The position numbers and the translations under genes were made by a program. Positions 42,910 through 53,899 of a stretch of DNA of 64,000 nucleotides are shown piece after piece. The stretch lies in assembly GCA_018398585.1 (NCBI GenBank), contig JAGTTD010000013.1, positions 10,760,492-10,824,491 on the forward strand. Reading direction: 5' to 3'. Below the pieces are notes generated by a model. That model was not told the DNA's origin, did not search any database, and saw only the letters and a program-made list of their open reading frames with translations. This DNA comes from Simmondsia chinensis. Lineage: Eukaryota; Streptophyta; Magnoliopsida; Caryophyllales; Simmondsiaceae. Position 1 is the stretch's first letter. The number at the start of each line of letters is the position of its first letter.

Positions 42910-43349
42910 TGATGCAGCCCCGCCTTCACCTGCCGGTTGAATCTTGGCGGATGTGGCAAGGGGTGTGCTGCGGCAGAAAGAGAGGCACGGGGCAACCTTG
43001 GTGGATCATGCTTGGCCGGATCATGGGTTGGCGGCTTGAATTCGAATTGCGGCTGAGGAGAATTCAATTCCTAGTAAGCTTAGTTTTATTTATTATTAGT
43101 TATCTTTATTATCTTTTACTCTTTTATTTTTAGTCAAATAGCTCCTCTATTTAAACAAGAGAAAATCTAAGGTTTTAATTAATTCAATTTCAGATTTATT
43201 TTTAAGAATTTTCTAGGGTTTTCTCTCTTTCTTAGGTGTGAGAAATTGAGCACCTTTCCCCACTTGATTTATTATTTTCCTAATAAAATTAAAGGGAAGT
43301 CCATCGAACTTTCATGCTCCCAAATTCTTCCACTTTACGCGCTACATCA
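42910..43349 (+). repeat. 3' LTR of element C
   Basis: The 440-bp LTR runs TGATGCAGCCCCGCC...CTACATCA and is followed by the target duplication AGTGG. Confidence 0.9.
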
Positions 43350-43364
43350 AGTGGTTTTAAGTGT

Positions 43365-43632
43365 AAATTAGTTTTCATTTTAGGATCTAATCTCCTTTAT
43401 GATTTATAAAGGATAATGTTATTTTTAGTGTAAGATCATAGTTTTGAAGATAATTTTTGAGGCTCTAATTGTTTGTAAGTTGCCTTATTACTATGTGGTT
43501 CTAACTATTTATAAATTAGTTTTGAATTTAGGGTTCAATCTTCTTTATGATTTATAAAGGATAATGTTGTCAGAGTAAGATTATAGTTTTTAAGACAATT
43601 TTTGTAGTTCTAATTGTTTGTAAATCATAATT
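43365..43632. repeat. Two-copy tandem duplication, ~148 bp
   Basis: AAATTAGTTTTCATTTTAGG (43365) and AAATTAGTTTTGAATTTAGG (43513) start two copies that share CTTTATGATTTATAAAGGA and CTCTAATTGTTTGTAA-like blocks. It lies directly right of element C in AT-rich host DNA. Confidence 0.75.
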
Positions 43633-43999
43633 TACTCCAATAATAATGACTTTTTCATGTCAATAACAACTATTTTTATAAATAATATGTTCAATTTAAT
43701 ATTTGGAAAAAATTATTTATTTTGTTTTATTACAATGGATCCTAAATTGTAAAGAGCAAGTATAAGGGCTTTATTTATAATAGGGCTAATGTCGGCCAAT
43801 TAACTTAACCGAAGTATAAAAACCTTACAAGTGTCTATCTTTGGCTAGCTGCGCTTATTGTCAATTTTGCTTTCGTTAATCTTTTTTTTTTCTTTTTGTT
43901 CCTCTTAATCTTAGTGTTGATGGAAAAATATGAGCAAACAAGGGCAATAATAGCGTAATTCTAAATGAAGAAATTGGACTACCAAACTAGTCCTATAGA

Positions 44000-44356
44000 C
44001 TTCACCCTAAAATAAACGTGCCATCAAAATGGACCCAATTAAGGCCCAATGTCTCAAATATTGACTATAGGGACAAGAAGCCCAACGCCCCCCTCAACTG
44101 TGCCTACCACGGGCAAACGTCTAGTCGGGCACCACCATTATTCGGCTTCCGTCTCGCTCCCTTCAACCGCCAGTGCACTTGCCGCATCCCTGAGCGCCAC
44201 ATGGCCCCTCAAGCCTCTGCGTCTAGCTCTATAAATAGATGAACATAGATATGAGCTCACTAATGGGGGGCCAACATAGAAGAACAAGTAGAAAAATTAG
44301 GGAGAGATTGGAATGGAAAGATGGAGGCAAAGGAGGAGATAAAGCTAGGGATGATA

Positions 44357-44395
<39 letters not shown>

Positions 44396-44510
44396 ATTTA
44401 ATTTATGATATTCATTATCTCTAACTTCTAGTATTGCCACTTTATACATATCCTAGCTTAAAGTATCGTAGGGGACCTCTGGGAGCAAAATCTATAAACT
44501 CTTAGACCAT
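44000..44510 (+). repeat. Possible relic solo LTR of Tat type
   Basis: A TATA box (CTCTATAAATAGATG) lies at about 44227-44241. A CT microsatellite occupies 44361-44395. The phrase TAGCTTAAAGTATCGTAGGGGACC at about 44454-44477 resembles the ACTTAGGCATCGAAGGGGTCC phrase in the LTRs of element G. No partner, start or duplication is clear. Confidence 0.33.
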
Positions 44511-44514
44511 TTGT

Positions 44515-47028
44515 TAATCATACAAGCTATATCATTAGATATGAAGTTGCCATCCTCCTCCTCAAATCCTTCTAACAAATTTTTGCAACAACAATTGACA
44601 TCGTCTTGTGGAAAGGTGAACTAGTTCTCATTTGTTCTAATATTACCTATAAGAATTACAATATATTCCGTCTACAATTACTCCATTAGTCGTTATCATT
44701 AAAACTTAAGGCTTATGGTCATTACAAGTATTTCCTATTACAATATTTTGCTTAGTTTGCTTATCTTATTACAGTTTGGTTACCATATTGTACCTTATGG
44801 ATTTAACAAATTACTTGCTTCATTGTCGAATTATAAAACTTAAGCATCTAAATATATTGAATGAAGTCATCCTTATTAGCATCGAGATCTTATACAATAT
44901 TACTAGACTTCACCTTTAATTTTTATTGAATAGTCATTCTCATCCTCTATACATATTTCTTACTCTATTTGTTTGTTTTCCCTTTATCCCTTTCGCGTCT
45001 AGCTAATGATGTTAAGATATAATGTTCAATTTTTTTGATCGGAGATATAATGCTCAAACTTATATCAAAGACGGGTTCAAATAAAAAAAAAGAGCCACAA
45101 CCTAGACTGGAATTTAAATCAATAAATTCCAAAAATGGATTATTCTTTCCTTTTAAATTGTATGCTAGTTTTTTATTATAAACACAACTGAACTCTAACC
45201 AAGTTACAAGATGGGCAAGATGCAAACGAAAAAAAATACCACCAATTTGTAGTCAGTATTTGCTTTAGATCAAATGCTGAGCATGTTCAAGTACGAAGGC
45301 AAGCAGCTTCATGTCTGATATTACAACCTATGAGATGGACAAAAGTTCTAACAAGCCCATGGGTTTGACCACGTGGGACCCCTATGATGCTTAAGTTAGT
45401 ATTCGTACAGTATTATTAATAAGTATAAAATTATATTTAGATAAAATATGTAAACATGGCAAAAGATAGTGGAGAGAAAGAATAGTTGAGAAAGGGGTGA
45501 AAGGTGCTTTGTCTTCTTCTTCTCCCATACTCGTTTGCTTATTCTCAATTCTTGTTTACACCCCAGACTTGAGGAAGTTGGAACAATATCGTTTGGTGGT
45601 AAAGGGACACGTGCATAACAAATTGAGCCATGCTCGAGGCATAGATGGCTTTAACAACAGAAATAACGGTGTTCTAAGTCTGGCTACTTGATAAGTTAAA
45701 GCCTCTAAATAACATCACAAGATGGCTGGTGGGGCTAAAGGTGCTTGAGCCCAAGGGATTACCAAACGAGCGACAGGAAAGGTAATTTCTGGGCTCAAGA
45801 CAGTTATTTGAAGTGCGTATCAAGGAAACATAGGACTCAAGTACATTCAAAGAAGAGTGGATGAATGTGGGAAGACCAAAGGAGCCTTGAGCACGTGTGA
45901 CAATGCACGTTCAACAACAATTTCAGCATGATGGGGGGCACTAAGGCTAAACATGAGGTAGATATGCAACATTTTAAGGACATAATAGTTGTATTTGTAG
46001 GCTATTAATAAAGGGCTTGGTTTATGTAGTAAAGGGCCCAGCACAAATCACACAAAACTTATTCAAGTTTTTCCATTGCACACTTGTGCTTTATTTCTTT
46101 TCCTTTTCTTAGAAGTAGCGTAACTTATAGTCTCTGTTTTACTTTTATCAAAATAATACAATTTCGGGTTTTAGGTATGACATATTTGTTCTAACTCTGT
46201 TCCCACAATCGATGAGTTAGGTGTAGCATTATTAGTTTAAGGCTTTGACGGGCAAGCTCTTGAGCTTGGTTGCGTTGGTCTTAAATTTGTGTCACGACTT
46301 AGTAAGTCACACGAATTTAGGTTTGAATCATAGTTTTAGGGCTTAACAACCAAGACTTCTTGATTGCATTAGTCTTAATTCAGTGATCCGAATACAGTTC
46401 GCTCCACCTTAATATTGTCAAGTTCTAACACATTCAACTTATTATAGGTTAAGGATGCTAGGCCTAAAATCTATAGACTCGAGCTTCCAAGTGAACTGCT
46501 AAGCTCTTAAGCTTGTCTCCACCTCAGTTCCTAGCTCTTATGTGTATGAGTTAAGATGTATGTGGGCTCCACTCCATCACTCCATCTACCACTTGGGCCA
46601 GGTCCATATCCCTTTAGTTTATTACAAGTTATTTAATCCAAAAATACATAAAAAAAATTTATACAATTAAGTTTCCATAATTGGAGCAAGAGTAGAATCC
46701 ACATAATTATTGCAAACCGAAGTCCATTCACCAAAAGCATTAAACCTTTTACAAAGGTGGTTCATTAAGGTCAAATATGCGAGGTTCATAATTTAGACTT
46801 GCTCCCAAGTTAAGGCGAGTTCCTTTTGCATGTTTGTTTGATTTTATATTTACGATGACAGCACACACTAGAAGAAAAAAAAAAATGAGCAAACATTTTG
46901 GTCTCTTCTCTATCTTCATCTGATTTGTGGGTTTGATTATGCTAGTTTTGCGTTAGGTTGCTTGCATTTGGCTTAGGAGCTGGTATTTGTAGGGAGTGAG
47001 GAGTTGAATTTAGTGGTCAGTGATCAGA
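44515..47028. other. Intergenic region, no gene recognised
   Basis: Frames here are short and AT-rich. 45480-46060 has somewhat higher complexity (for example a minus frame 45847-46044), but I find no domain. It may include old LTR sequence near 45990-46130. Confidence 0.45.
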
Positions 47029-47033
47029 TATGG

Positions 47034-47455
47034 TGTTACGAATGATCAGAACCCGTGATCCGCTCCACCCATTCCCGAGCACGCCAACCCGAATCTCGAC
47101 CTGAGATGCTCACCCGCCACGTCAGCTACCCTGCCACCTCACCCTAACTAACTTTGTTAGTATAAATAAGGGGGCTCTTTCCTAGGGTTAAGCGTGCTAA
47201 TGTGTGCGTGTTAACACTCTCTCTCCCCTTCAATTTTCTCTAATCTTCTCCCCCCTTTTTCTATATCTTCCCCCTTTTCTCTTATACTTGTATCTATCAA
47301 CACTATCAATATTAATACAAACCAGGATAGCAATCTAGCTATCCTGTAGTTACTTAGATTGGATTGAGCATTGGATTGTGATTGATTGTGAGTAACTATG
47401 TTAGATTGGATTTTGTATTAGTTGATTAGATAGGATCCCATCTTGAATCCTATCA
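47034..47455 (+). repeat. 5' LTR of element D
   Basis: It runs TGTTACGAATGATC...CCTATCA and matches 50082-50505. TATA-like GTATAAATAAGG lies at about 47160-47171. Confidence 0.92.
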
Positions 47456-47457
47456 AT

Positions 47458-47470
47458 TGGTATCAGAGCA
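47458..47470 (+). other. Primer-binding site of element D
   Basis: TGGTATCAGAGCA is a perfect match to the initiator-Met-tRNA primer site and lies two bases after the LTR. Confidence 0.85.
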
Positions 47471-47919
47471 AATGTTCCTCGGCTTGCACATTGTTGTTCG
47501 GATCAATCCATACATTGGACGCTTATACAAGAGAAGAAAAGGCTGTTAAGGCGCAATTCAAGCTCTGCACATAAGGTGTTCAATTAAATGCCTCAGATGA
47601 TTTTCAAAGGCAAGCGTTCTTCAGTTGGTTGCAATCAACTCCGATCACTATCAATGGCAAACGGCACTAAGCATCGGTTGTCAGTAAGGGATTGGAGGAA
47701 AAAATTGATTTGCAATGGAAGAATTTGGATAGACCCATGGTGGAGATGAGGTAGATGGTGAATGACCTCTCTTCATAGTTGAGGACAGTCGCCATAGACA
47801 TGAGTTGATGCCAACCATAGCCCTTAGTTCGCCTCCCACTTAGTACGAGTCGCCAATCTACGTCATCGGGACCTAAAGGTGCCCAGCATCTAGGTAATCA
47901 CCAACTCGCAACTAAATTC

Positions 47920-48540
47920 ACTAAGATTGAGCTTCCTAGGTTTAGTGGGCATGATGTGGTGCATTGGTTTTATGAATGTGATAGGCACTTTGTGCTTGAT
48001 TCGACCCTTGAGGATTCAAATGTAATAATAGCTAGCGTTTCCCTTGAGGGTGATGCCCAGGAGTGGAATGACGCCTACCGGAAGTCATGGCCCCATGGAG
48101 TTACCATCCCTTGGGATATATACTCAGTTGAAACTAAGGGCTGTTTCTTTGACAGTGCACGGAACTCACTTACCAAGTTGACTAAGTTGAAACAAACGGG
48201 GAGTGTGGATGAGGTCCTGAGTGGTTTTAAGTCTTCGATATGCCATCTTGGGCTGGATGAGAAACAAAAGCTAGTTGTCTTCATGGGCGGATTGTGTGAT
48301 GAATTAGCGGAATGGCTTAAATTGTTTAAGCCATATACACTAGAGGAAGCCATTGCTCTAGCTAAATTACATGAGAAGAGCTGTGCCTACAGTGAACGAT
48401 CGACGGGAAAAAATCCCGCCAAAACAGCTCCATTTTACCATTATAGAGTATTGCCAATAAGGTGGCCGTTAATCCGCTTACAAGAATACTGCCAAGGAGT
48501 CTAGTGGCATTTTCAGCCCCAATCCTGCCAAAATAGCCCC
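47920..48540 (+). pseudogene. gag: gag of element D
   Basis: Text from KIELPRFSGHDVVHWFYECDR (from about 47926) through LEGDAQEWNDAYRKSWP, GSVDEVLSGFKSSICHLGL and LFKPYTLEEAIALAKLHE matches the capsid of plant Ty3/gypsy gag, where 'F.G.D...W...CE.FF' and 'L.GdA..W' are usual. The clean part is 47956-48504. The downstream nucleocapsid region (48505-48960) is decayed and shows no zinc knuckle. Confidence 0.82.
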
Positions 48541-48959
48541 ACTACTATCGCTAACGAATAATACCACTAAGATACTGGCTAATCCACCAACAAGAATGAC
48601 GCCAAATAGACCATTGGTGTTGACGGCCTCGCCAACTAGACTCCTGCCAATTGCTCACGCTACGCGGGAATTATGTTCCACCAACTCGAATGATCTGCTT
48701 GAACGAAATCTTTGTTTCTACTTGCATGACCCATTCACACTAGGTTAAGCCTGTCCAATGCGTCGTCCAAAATGTTTTGGATTGAAGCTTCTGATGATGA
48801 ATTAAAGAATGAATTAGTGGAACCAGTGCTAGATCCACAATTAGGGAGTGAATCAGTAGAACTTGAGCCAGATCCACCCTCCGATCCTCACATTTCTATT
48901 CATGCTCCCCAGGAATTAGCCTGGTATCCAACCGTGTGGGCCTAGGTTTAGTATGAGAA

Positions 48960-49800
48960 GCATTCCGTGTGCATCCTTATCAGCCATGGTAGCGCCCACA
49001 ATTTCCTTGATGTGCATTTAGCTCAACGTTGGGGGTGTTTGATTGATGTTGATCGTCAATCGTCAGTCACAGTTGTCGATGGTAGACATTATGCTTTGTT
49101 CCTGCCACTCTTACTCCGCTTCGCTTTGGTCTTCCTCCATGATAAACTTGCATATAGCGCCAAGTGGATGCTATACCTGGCGCATCTACGCCTTGTACTT
49201 AGAGTCCTCTGTCAACAGCAACTCACATTAAATAAGGGCAAATGTGCCTTCAGATTCTGCCAAGTTTAGGAAGTTGGGTATTTTGTGTTTGGTGGATGGG
49301 TAGCCACCAACCCCAAAAGAAGGTTGTTTTCGCTTGGCCTCGTCCAACCTCAGTAAGGCAGCTTCGTGAGTCCATTGGATTTTCAGAGCACCATAGGCAC
49401 CATATTCTCCATTATGGAACTTTTGCCCGACCTTTGACTGAGTTGCTGAGCAAGGACGTCTTCAGATGGAATGCAGATGCCAAACTTGTCTTTGAATGAC
49501 TCAAATGTGCCTTAACTTTTTCATCGGTTTTGGTCTTGCTGGACTTCTCGATGCCATCTGTTATAGAGGTCAATGCATCAGGCGTGGGCATTGGCATGGT
49601 TCTTCTGCAAAAAGGATGTTCCGGTTAAATCTTGCCCTTGTGTGTCGCGCTCTCTGCCACTTCCTCTGACTTTCGGGTACCGTAAATCTCTCTTGGCGCT
49701 AAGATCAACTCCACCATCGTGTGCTTCTCCTTGTTGCCTTAGACCCCACCATACAGGCAGGTTGCTACCAATCATACCAAAAATTCCAATTTGGTGAATT
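48960..49800 (+). pseudogene. Protease remnant fused to RT and RNase H remnants (element D)
   Basis: ILISHGSAHNFLDVHLAQRWG at 48970-49030 is the protease start, with the catalytic Asp replaced (DSGST-like to SHGSA). At about 49105-49130 the reading jumps to VFLHDKLAYSAKW, the RT catalytic box region in which YLDD/FFDD has become FLHD. Then LAHLRLVLRVLCQQQLTLN, RPTSVRQLRESIGF, ARPLTELLSKDVFRWNADA and DVPVKSCPCVSRSLP follow in changing frames, the usual RT thumb and RNase H text of this family. A deletion of roughly 600 bp must have joined protease to RT. Confidence 0.8.
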
Positions 49801-50081
49801 TGTTTGGCTAAAGCTTCAATGTTGCTGCTAACATAGTTTCGCCTGTCCCTTGCAAACTAGATCCGCCCGTCCAAGCCTCCATACTGCTCCATTACTCGAA
49901 ACCTGGCCACCAACCCCTCTCTCATCTCAATTTAAGCGTATTTGGACTGTAGGGTTGCTTGCTATCACCGCATTGCAGCCATTTAGGCTCTGGTTCAGTG
50001 GCTTGGATTCCTTCACGACTTGCGAATTCGGTTCCCAACTTTTGACCCTTGAGGACAAGGGTCAATTCTTGCAGGGGGTAT
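49801..50081 (+). pseudogene. 3' coding scrap of element D
   Basis: Text such as NPSLISI and FPTFDP...GQGSIL before the polypurine tract resembles the C-terminal tail of this gypsy family ('FP.F.LEDK'). No integrase core or chromodomain is visible. Confidence 0.45.
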
Positions 50082-50505
50082 TGTTACGGATGATCCAAAC
50101 GCATGATCTGCTCCACCCGTTCCTGAGCACACCAACCCGGTTCCCAACCCGAGATGCTCACCCGCCACGTCAGCTACCCTACCACCTCACTCTAACTAAC
50201 TTTATTAGTATAAATAAGGGGGCTCTTCCCGAGGGTTAAGCATGCTAATGTGTGTGGGTTAACACTCTCTTTCTCTCCCCCTATTTTCTTTAATCTTCTC
50301 CCCCCTTCTTCTATATCTCCCCCCTTTTCCCTTATACTTGTATCTATGAATATTATCAATATTAATGCAAACCACTATAGTAATCTAGCTATCCCATAAT
50401 TACTTAGATTGGATTGAACATTGGATTGTGATTGATTGTGAGTAATTGTGTTAGATTGGATTTGATAGTACTTGATTAGATAGGATCCCATCTTGGATCC
50501 TATCA
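50082..50505 (+). repeat. 3' LTR of element D
   Basis: It runs TGTTACGGATGATCC...CCTATCA and is followed by TATGG (50506-50510). Confidence 0.92.
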
Positions 50506-50510
50506 TATGG

Positions 50511-51284
50511 TGGTTCCGGTGTCTATGTAGGCGGATGGTGTGGTGTCGGTAGTGACGGGACTAAAGAAGAGAGAGAAAGAGAAAGAAAGATAGAGGACAA
50601 GAATGGCGAAGGAGTCTATACTGAAAGTTGAGGTAGGAGGTGGCCGGCTATGGCCGATTGGATCTCAATCTAGGTGGATTTCGACAAGATGGGTGGCGGT
50701 CTCGCCCACCTCTTGTCTTAGTTTCACCCATGGCGGATTCTGATGGTGATGGTTCTCTGAGTTTGCCTAGTGGCAGTTTATGAATGACGGTGGCAGAAGT
50801 GGGGAGAGGAGAACAGCAACCCAAACTCATGGCGGTGCCACTAGCTAGTGGTGGTGGAACTCAAGCTTAGAGCATCTCAGCCATGGTGGTTGTCCGCGCC
50901 TGGTGGCTATTTGTGGGCTTTGGTGATTTTGGGTTAGGGTTAGGGTTAGGATTTCTCACTTTGAGGAAGAAGATGTCTAAGGGCCTTTAAGTTAGCCCCT
51001 AGTTTTAGTTTTTATTTTAATGTAGTTGGTATTTTGTTACCCAATTTCCTAAACCTAAATAAGGAGATGGCCTTAAATATAACTTAGTGGAGGGTTAGCA
51101 CAAGTGCAGCCAATATAGTAGTTTAGAATAGAGGAGCACAACTAACCTAATCCTAGAGCCCTTAGGCTTATATGTATGCCTGTTTGCTTCATGTGTGCTA
51201 TTGTTATGTGCTAGTGGATGCTTGTTGCTTGCTACTTGTTGCTTGTGCGTGTTTGTTTCCTGACGATGCTTTGTGCTTTATGCT
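50511..51284. other. Intergenic region, no gene recognised
   Basis: A GGT-rich stretch (50510-50930) with short frames and three TTAGGG units (50931-50950) is followed by ordinary AT-rich DNA. I see no domain on either strand. Confidence 0.45.
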
Positions 51285-51471
51285 CTCTCCATGCTCTTTT
51301 TTTTTACGCATGTCAGGTTGGGAGTCATTGGATATAGCCTCCCTTTGGGGTAACATACTGATAGGTAAGGCTGCGTACATCTCATCCTCTCCACCCCCCC
51401 AAAAAAAAAAACAAAGACCTTGCACTGGCAGGAGTCCTTAAGGTATTAGGTTTATTGTTGTTATTGTTATA
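51285..51471 (+). mobile_element. Au-like SINE
   Basis: The copy contains GGCTGCGTACATCTCATCC, then a C run and an A run, then GGCAGGAGTCCTTAAGGTATTAGG and a TTATTGTTGTTATTG tail. It aligns with the SINE at 25541-25710 from CAGGTT...CATTGGATATAGCCTC onward. I could not find a clear target duplication. Confidence 0.75.
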
Positions 51472-51539
51472 TTTCTATTCTGCTCTTGTACAGTAATGAC
51501 CCACTTATAATTATGGTAACAATAATTAACTATGCCGAT

Positions 51540-51835
51540 TAATTTTACCATTTTGATCACTTTAGACCAAGCTAGACTATTTTCAGCCAAGATTGACCCA
51601 GTTTCATGTTTGACCAAATATAACCAAGTCTGACCAAGTTTGACCATGTTCAACCACTATGGACCTTGTTGACCATCTCTTTTCTAGATTTAGACCAAGC
51701 TCGGCTTATTTCAGCCAAGTTTGACTAAGCTTTGACCAAGTTTTAGATGTCTGAAGGAGTTTGACAAAATTTAAATGGGTTTGGCAAAGTTTAACCATGT
51801 TCGACCACCATGGACCCTATTGACTATCATTTTCC
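51540..51835. repeat. Diverged tandem pair (~140 bp) packed with TTGACC/TTGACT
   Basis: Two diverged copies (about 51553-51677 and 51680-51832) share AGACCAAGCT, TTTCAGCCAAG, CATGTTC[AG]ACCAC[CT]ATGGACC and TGAC[CT]ATC. The TTGAC core (the W-box of WRKY factors) occurs many times. It looks like a decayed minisatellite; no gene is adjacent. Confidence 0.55.
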
Positions 51836-52129
51836 AGCTTTGTCTGAGTTAATCGTCTTTGATCTACTTTTATCACCATGACCGCTACCAAACTCGTCGC
51901 CACGGTTGCCACTTACTCCCCACCTGCCAATGGTACCTATGCTTTGACCACCACAAAGACAGTCACTACTCCTGTGACACATGGTTGCTTGGACACCACA
52001 TCTCTCCTTTTGTTTTTTCCTCCTAAACATTAGGGAGACCCAATAGGAACGTGAGAGGAAGACAAAAACAAAAAGAATAGAGGATAATAAAGGAGAAGAA
52101 CATGAGAGATAGAAGTGTTGAGAAAATTG

Positions 52130-53290
52130 TCTATCTCCCTCTTTCTGTTAATTAGGTGGGCAATTATAAAACCACCAAAAACTCACAAGAAAGAATGAAA
52201 CAACAATCGAAAAAAATCAATCTATGGCAAACAAAAGGAGGCACACAATTTTCAAGCGGAGACCCCCTCTAATGTGAAGAGGAAAAACAACGGGACGATC
52301 AACAAACAATACCATCACAAAATAACGAGTACAACTTATTTTTCTTCTCTAGGCTAAGCTAGAGGCATACAAGTCATCAATAACGCTCTTTGGAATAACA
52401 AATGTTCTGAAAATCTCACTTTAAGATGGAAAATACCAAAGTTTGTATAAAAGTTAGGGTAGAGCAAAATACCAACTTCTAAGAGCAAACAATGATCCGA
52501 TCATCACATATGAAGGTCAACACAACATGAGCAACATATTAAAATTTCATTCGAATAAGAGAAAGTTTGAGTGTTGATCGTGAAGGGAGAAAACTTTTGT
52601 GCGACCCTATCTCTCTCTCCCTTTATGTGTTTTCTCTCCACAATATACCTCACCCTTTCTCTTCTGATTTTTGTGCTAATATATGTCAGCCCCAAAACAG
52701 CCTATTTTAACCCTTTTTTAACATTTTTTTGAGCATAAAATAATTGAGAGAAAACAATAAATAAGGCAAGCATAATTCGGCTTCCTTCTTTAAGTTGGAT
52801 GGAATACCCAACAAATCTCCTTTCACTCTAACTTAGGAGGTTCGACCAAACCGGCTCTCTTCTGATATGCACCGACACTTTCCTTTGCAAGGCCTTCGTG
52901 AATATCCACATCATTTTCCTTGGTGTGAACCTTCTCAAGCCGAAACAACTTGGACTCTGATACATCGCGAATCCAATGATATATCCTAGCAGTATACTTG
53001 GTTTGAAAATAATAAGTGGCATTCTAGGCAATGTTGAAAGCACTCTGACTGCCACAGTATAGAACATATTTTTCTTGCTTCGTACCCAATTTCAGCAGGA
53101 AACTCATCATCCATATCAATTGCTTACCAACTTCAACTAATGCAGTATACTCGACCTTAATAATTGACAATGCAATACATTCTACGATTTTGATGGCCAA
53201 GATACGGGTCCCCCTACCAAGGTCATCAAGAACCTTGAAGTAGACTTATAGGAAACAATATATCCAAGCATACCTCTATCTATGTAACCA
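52130..53290 (-). mobile_element. Copia 3' fragment: RNase H end, polypurine tract and LTR
   Basis: On minus, 53290-52830 gives LVGGPVSWPSK, LYCGSQSAF-like and HTKENDVDIHEG, the C-terminal RNase H text of Ty1/copia ('GG.VSW.S', 'HTKENPAD'). AGAGTGAAAGGAGATT precedes TGTTGGGTATTCC at about 52815, reading as a polypurine tract and LTR start. The LTR then runs leftward to about 52130, where the end is uncertain. No second LTR or upstream pol is present. Confidence 0.65.
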
Positions 53291-53334
53291 ACTAACACGG
53301 GTTATCCCGGGCCAAAACATAAGCACACAGTAGA

Positions 53335-53505
53335 AGTCGGGGTGTAAATGAGCCGAGTCGGCTTGTGAGCACTCAGCATAAAGCTTCTATAGCTCGGCTT
53401 GTTACGAGCTTAAGTGGAGCCAAGCCAGCACGTTATGATAAATAAGCCAAGCTCCAGGCTAATAAAGCTCGAGCTTGTGAGCCTAAACGAGCCAAAATAT
53501 AAGAA
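53335..53505. repeat. Dispersed 'GAGCT/GAGCC' repeat, family unknown
   Basis: GGGTGTAAATGAGCCGAG...AGCTCGGCTTGTTACGAGC...GCTCGAGCTTGTGAGCC...AAACGAGCC is a phrase that I recall as a dispersed non-coding repeat in plant genomes, possibly a small DNA transposon. Terminal repeats could not be defined. Confidence 0.35.
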
Positions 53506-53899
53506 AATAATATAATTAATATTTTTTAAATTTTAATTCAACTACTTACTTAAAATTTTAATTTTAATTTTCAACATCAACTATACATCTATAGTTATCG
53601 ATTATGGTAGGCATGCTTTATATCTAAATTTTCCGTGCAATTACTATAATATTAAAACTAACAAATTAAGTGTTAAAAAAAAAAAAAAAAAACCCTAACA
53701 AAATTATTGAAAAGTTCTCTGCAATATGACTGACAATATAATGCATGCCACCCCATTAAATTCTAGTCAAAATCAAAAATATTAATAATTAAAAATTTTA
53801 TTTAAACTCCACATCGGAGTAACAAAAAAAAACACACACACACACATTAGTAAAATTAACTAATGTTCAAGCATATCAATGAAAGAAAGATCAATTAGA

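Larger units (their letters stand above)
39876..43354 (+). mobile_element. Element C: non-autonomous chromovirus-like element with gag and protease only, target duplication AGTGG
   Basis: LTRs at 39881-40313 and 42910-43349 flank about 2.6 kb. The target duplication AGTGG is at 39876-39880 and 43350-43354. A Met-type primer site follows the 5' LTR. The interior codes for gag with zinc knuckle and for a protease resembling chromoviral proteases, but no RT, RNase H or integrase could be found. The organisation resembles terminal-repeat gag-only elements (TR-GAG), extended by protease. Stops show it is inactive. Confidence 0.86.
47029..50510 (+). mobile_element. Element D: internally deleted Ty3/gypsy element, target duplication TATGG
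   Basis: LTRs at 47034-47455 and 50082-50505 flank 2.6 kb, with the duplication TATGG at 47029-47033 and 50506-50510. A Met-type primer site lies at 47458-47470 and a GCAGGGGGTAT polypurine tract just before 50082. The interior keeps gag, a scrap of protease, RT from the active-site region onward, RNase H, and a short C-terminal integrase/3' piece. Most of protease, the RT fingers and the integrase are deleted. Confidence 0.88.

Noticed and set aside
50931..50950. Interstitial telomere repeat
   Set aside because: Only three TTAGGG units; the usual plant telomere unit is TTTAGGG.
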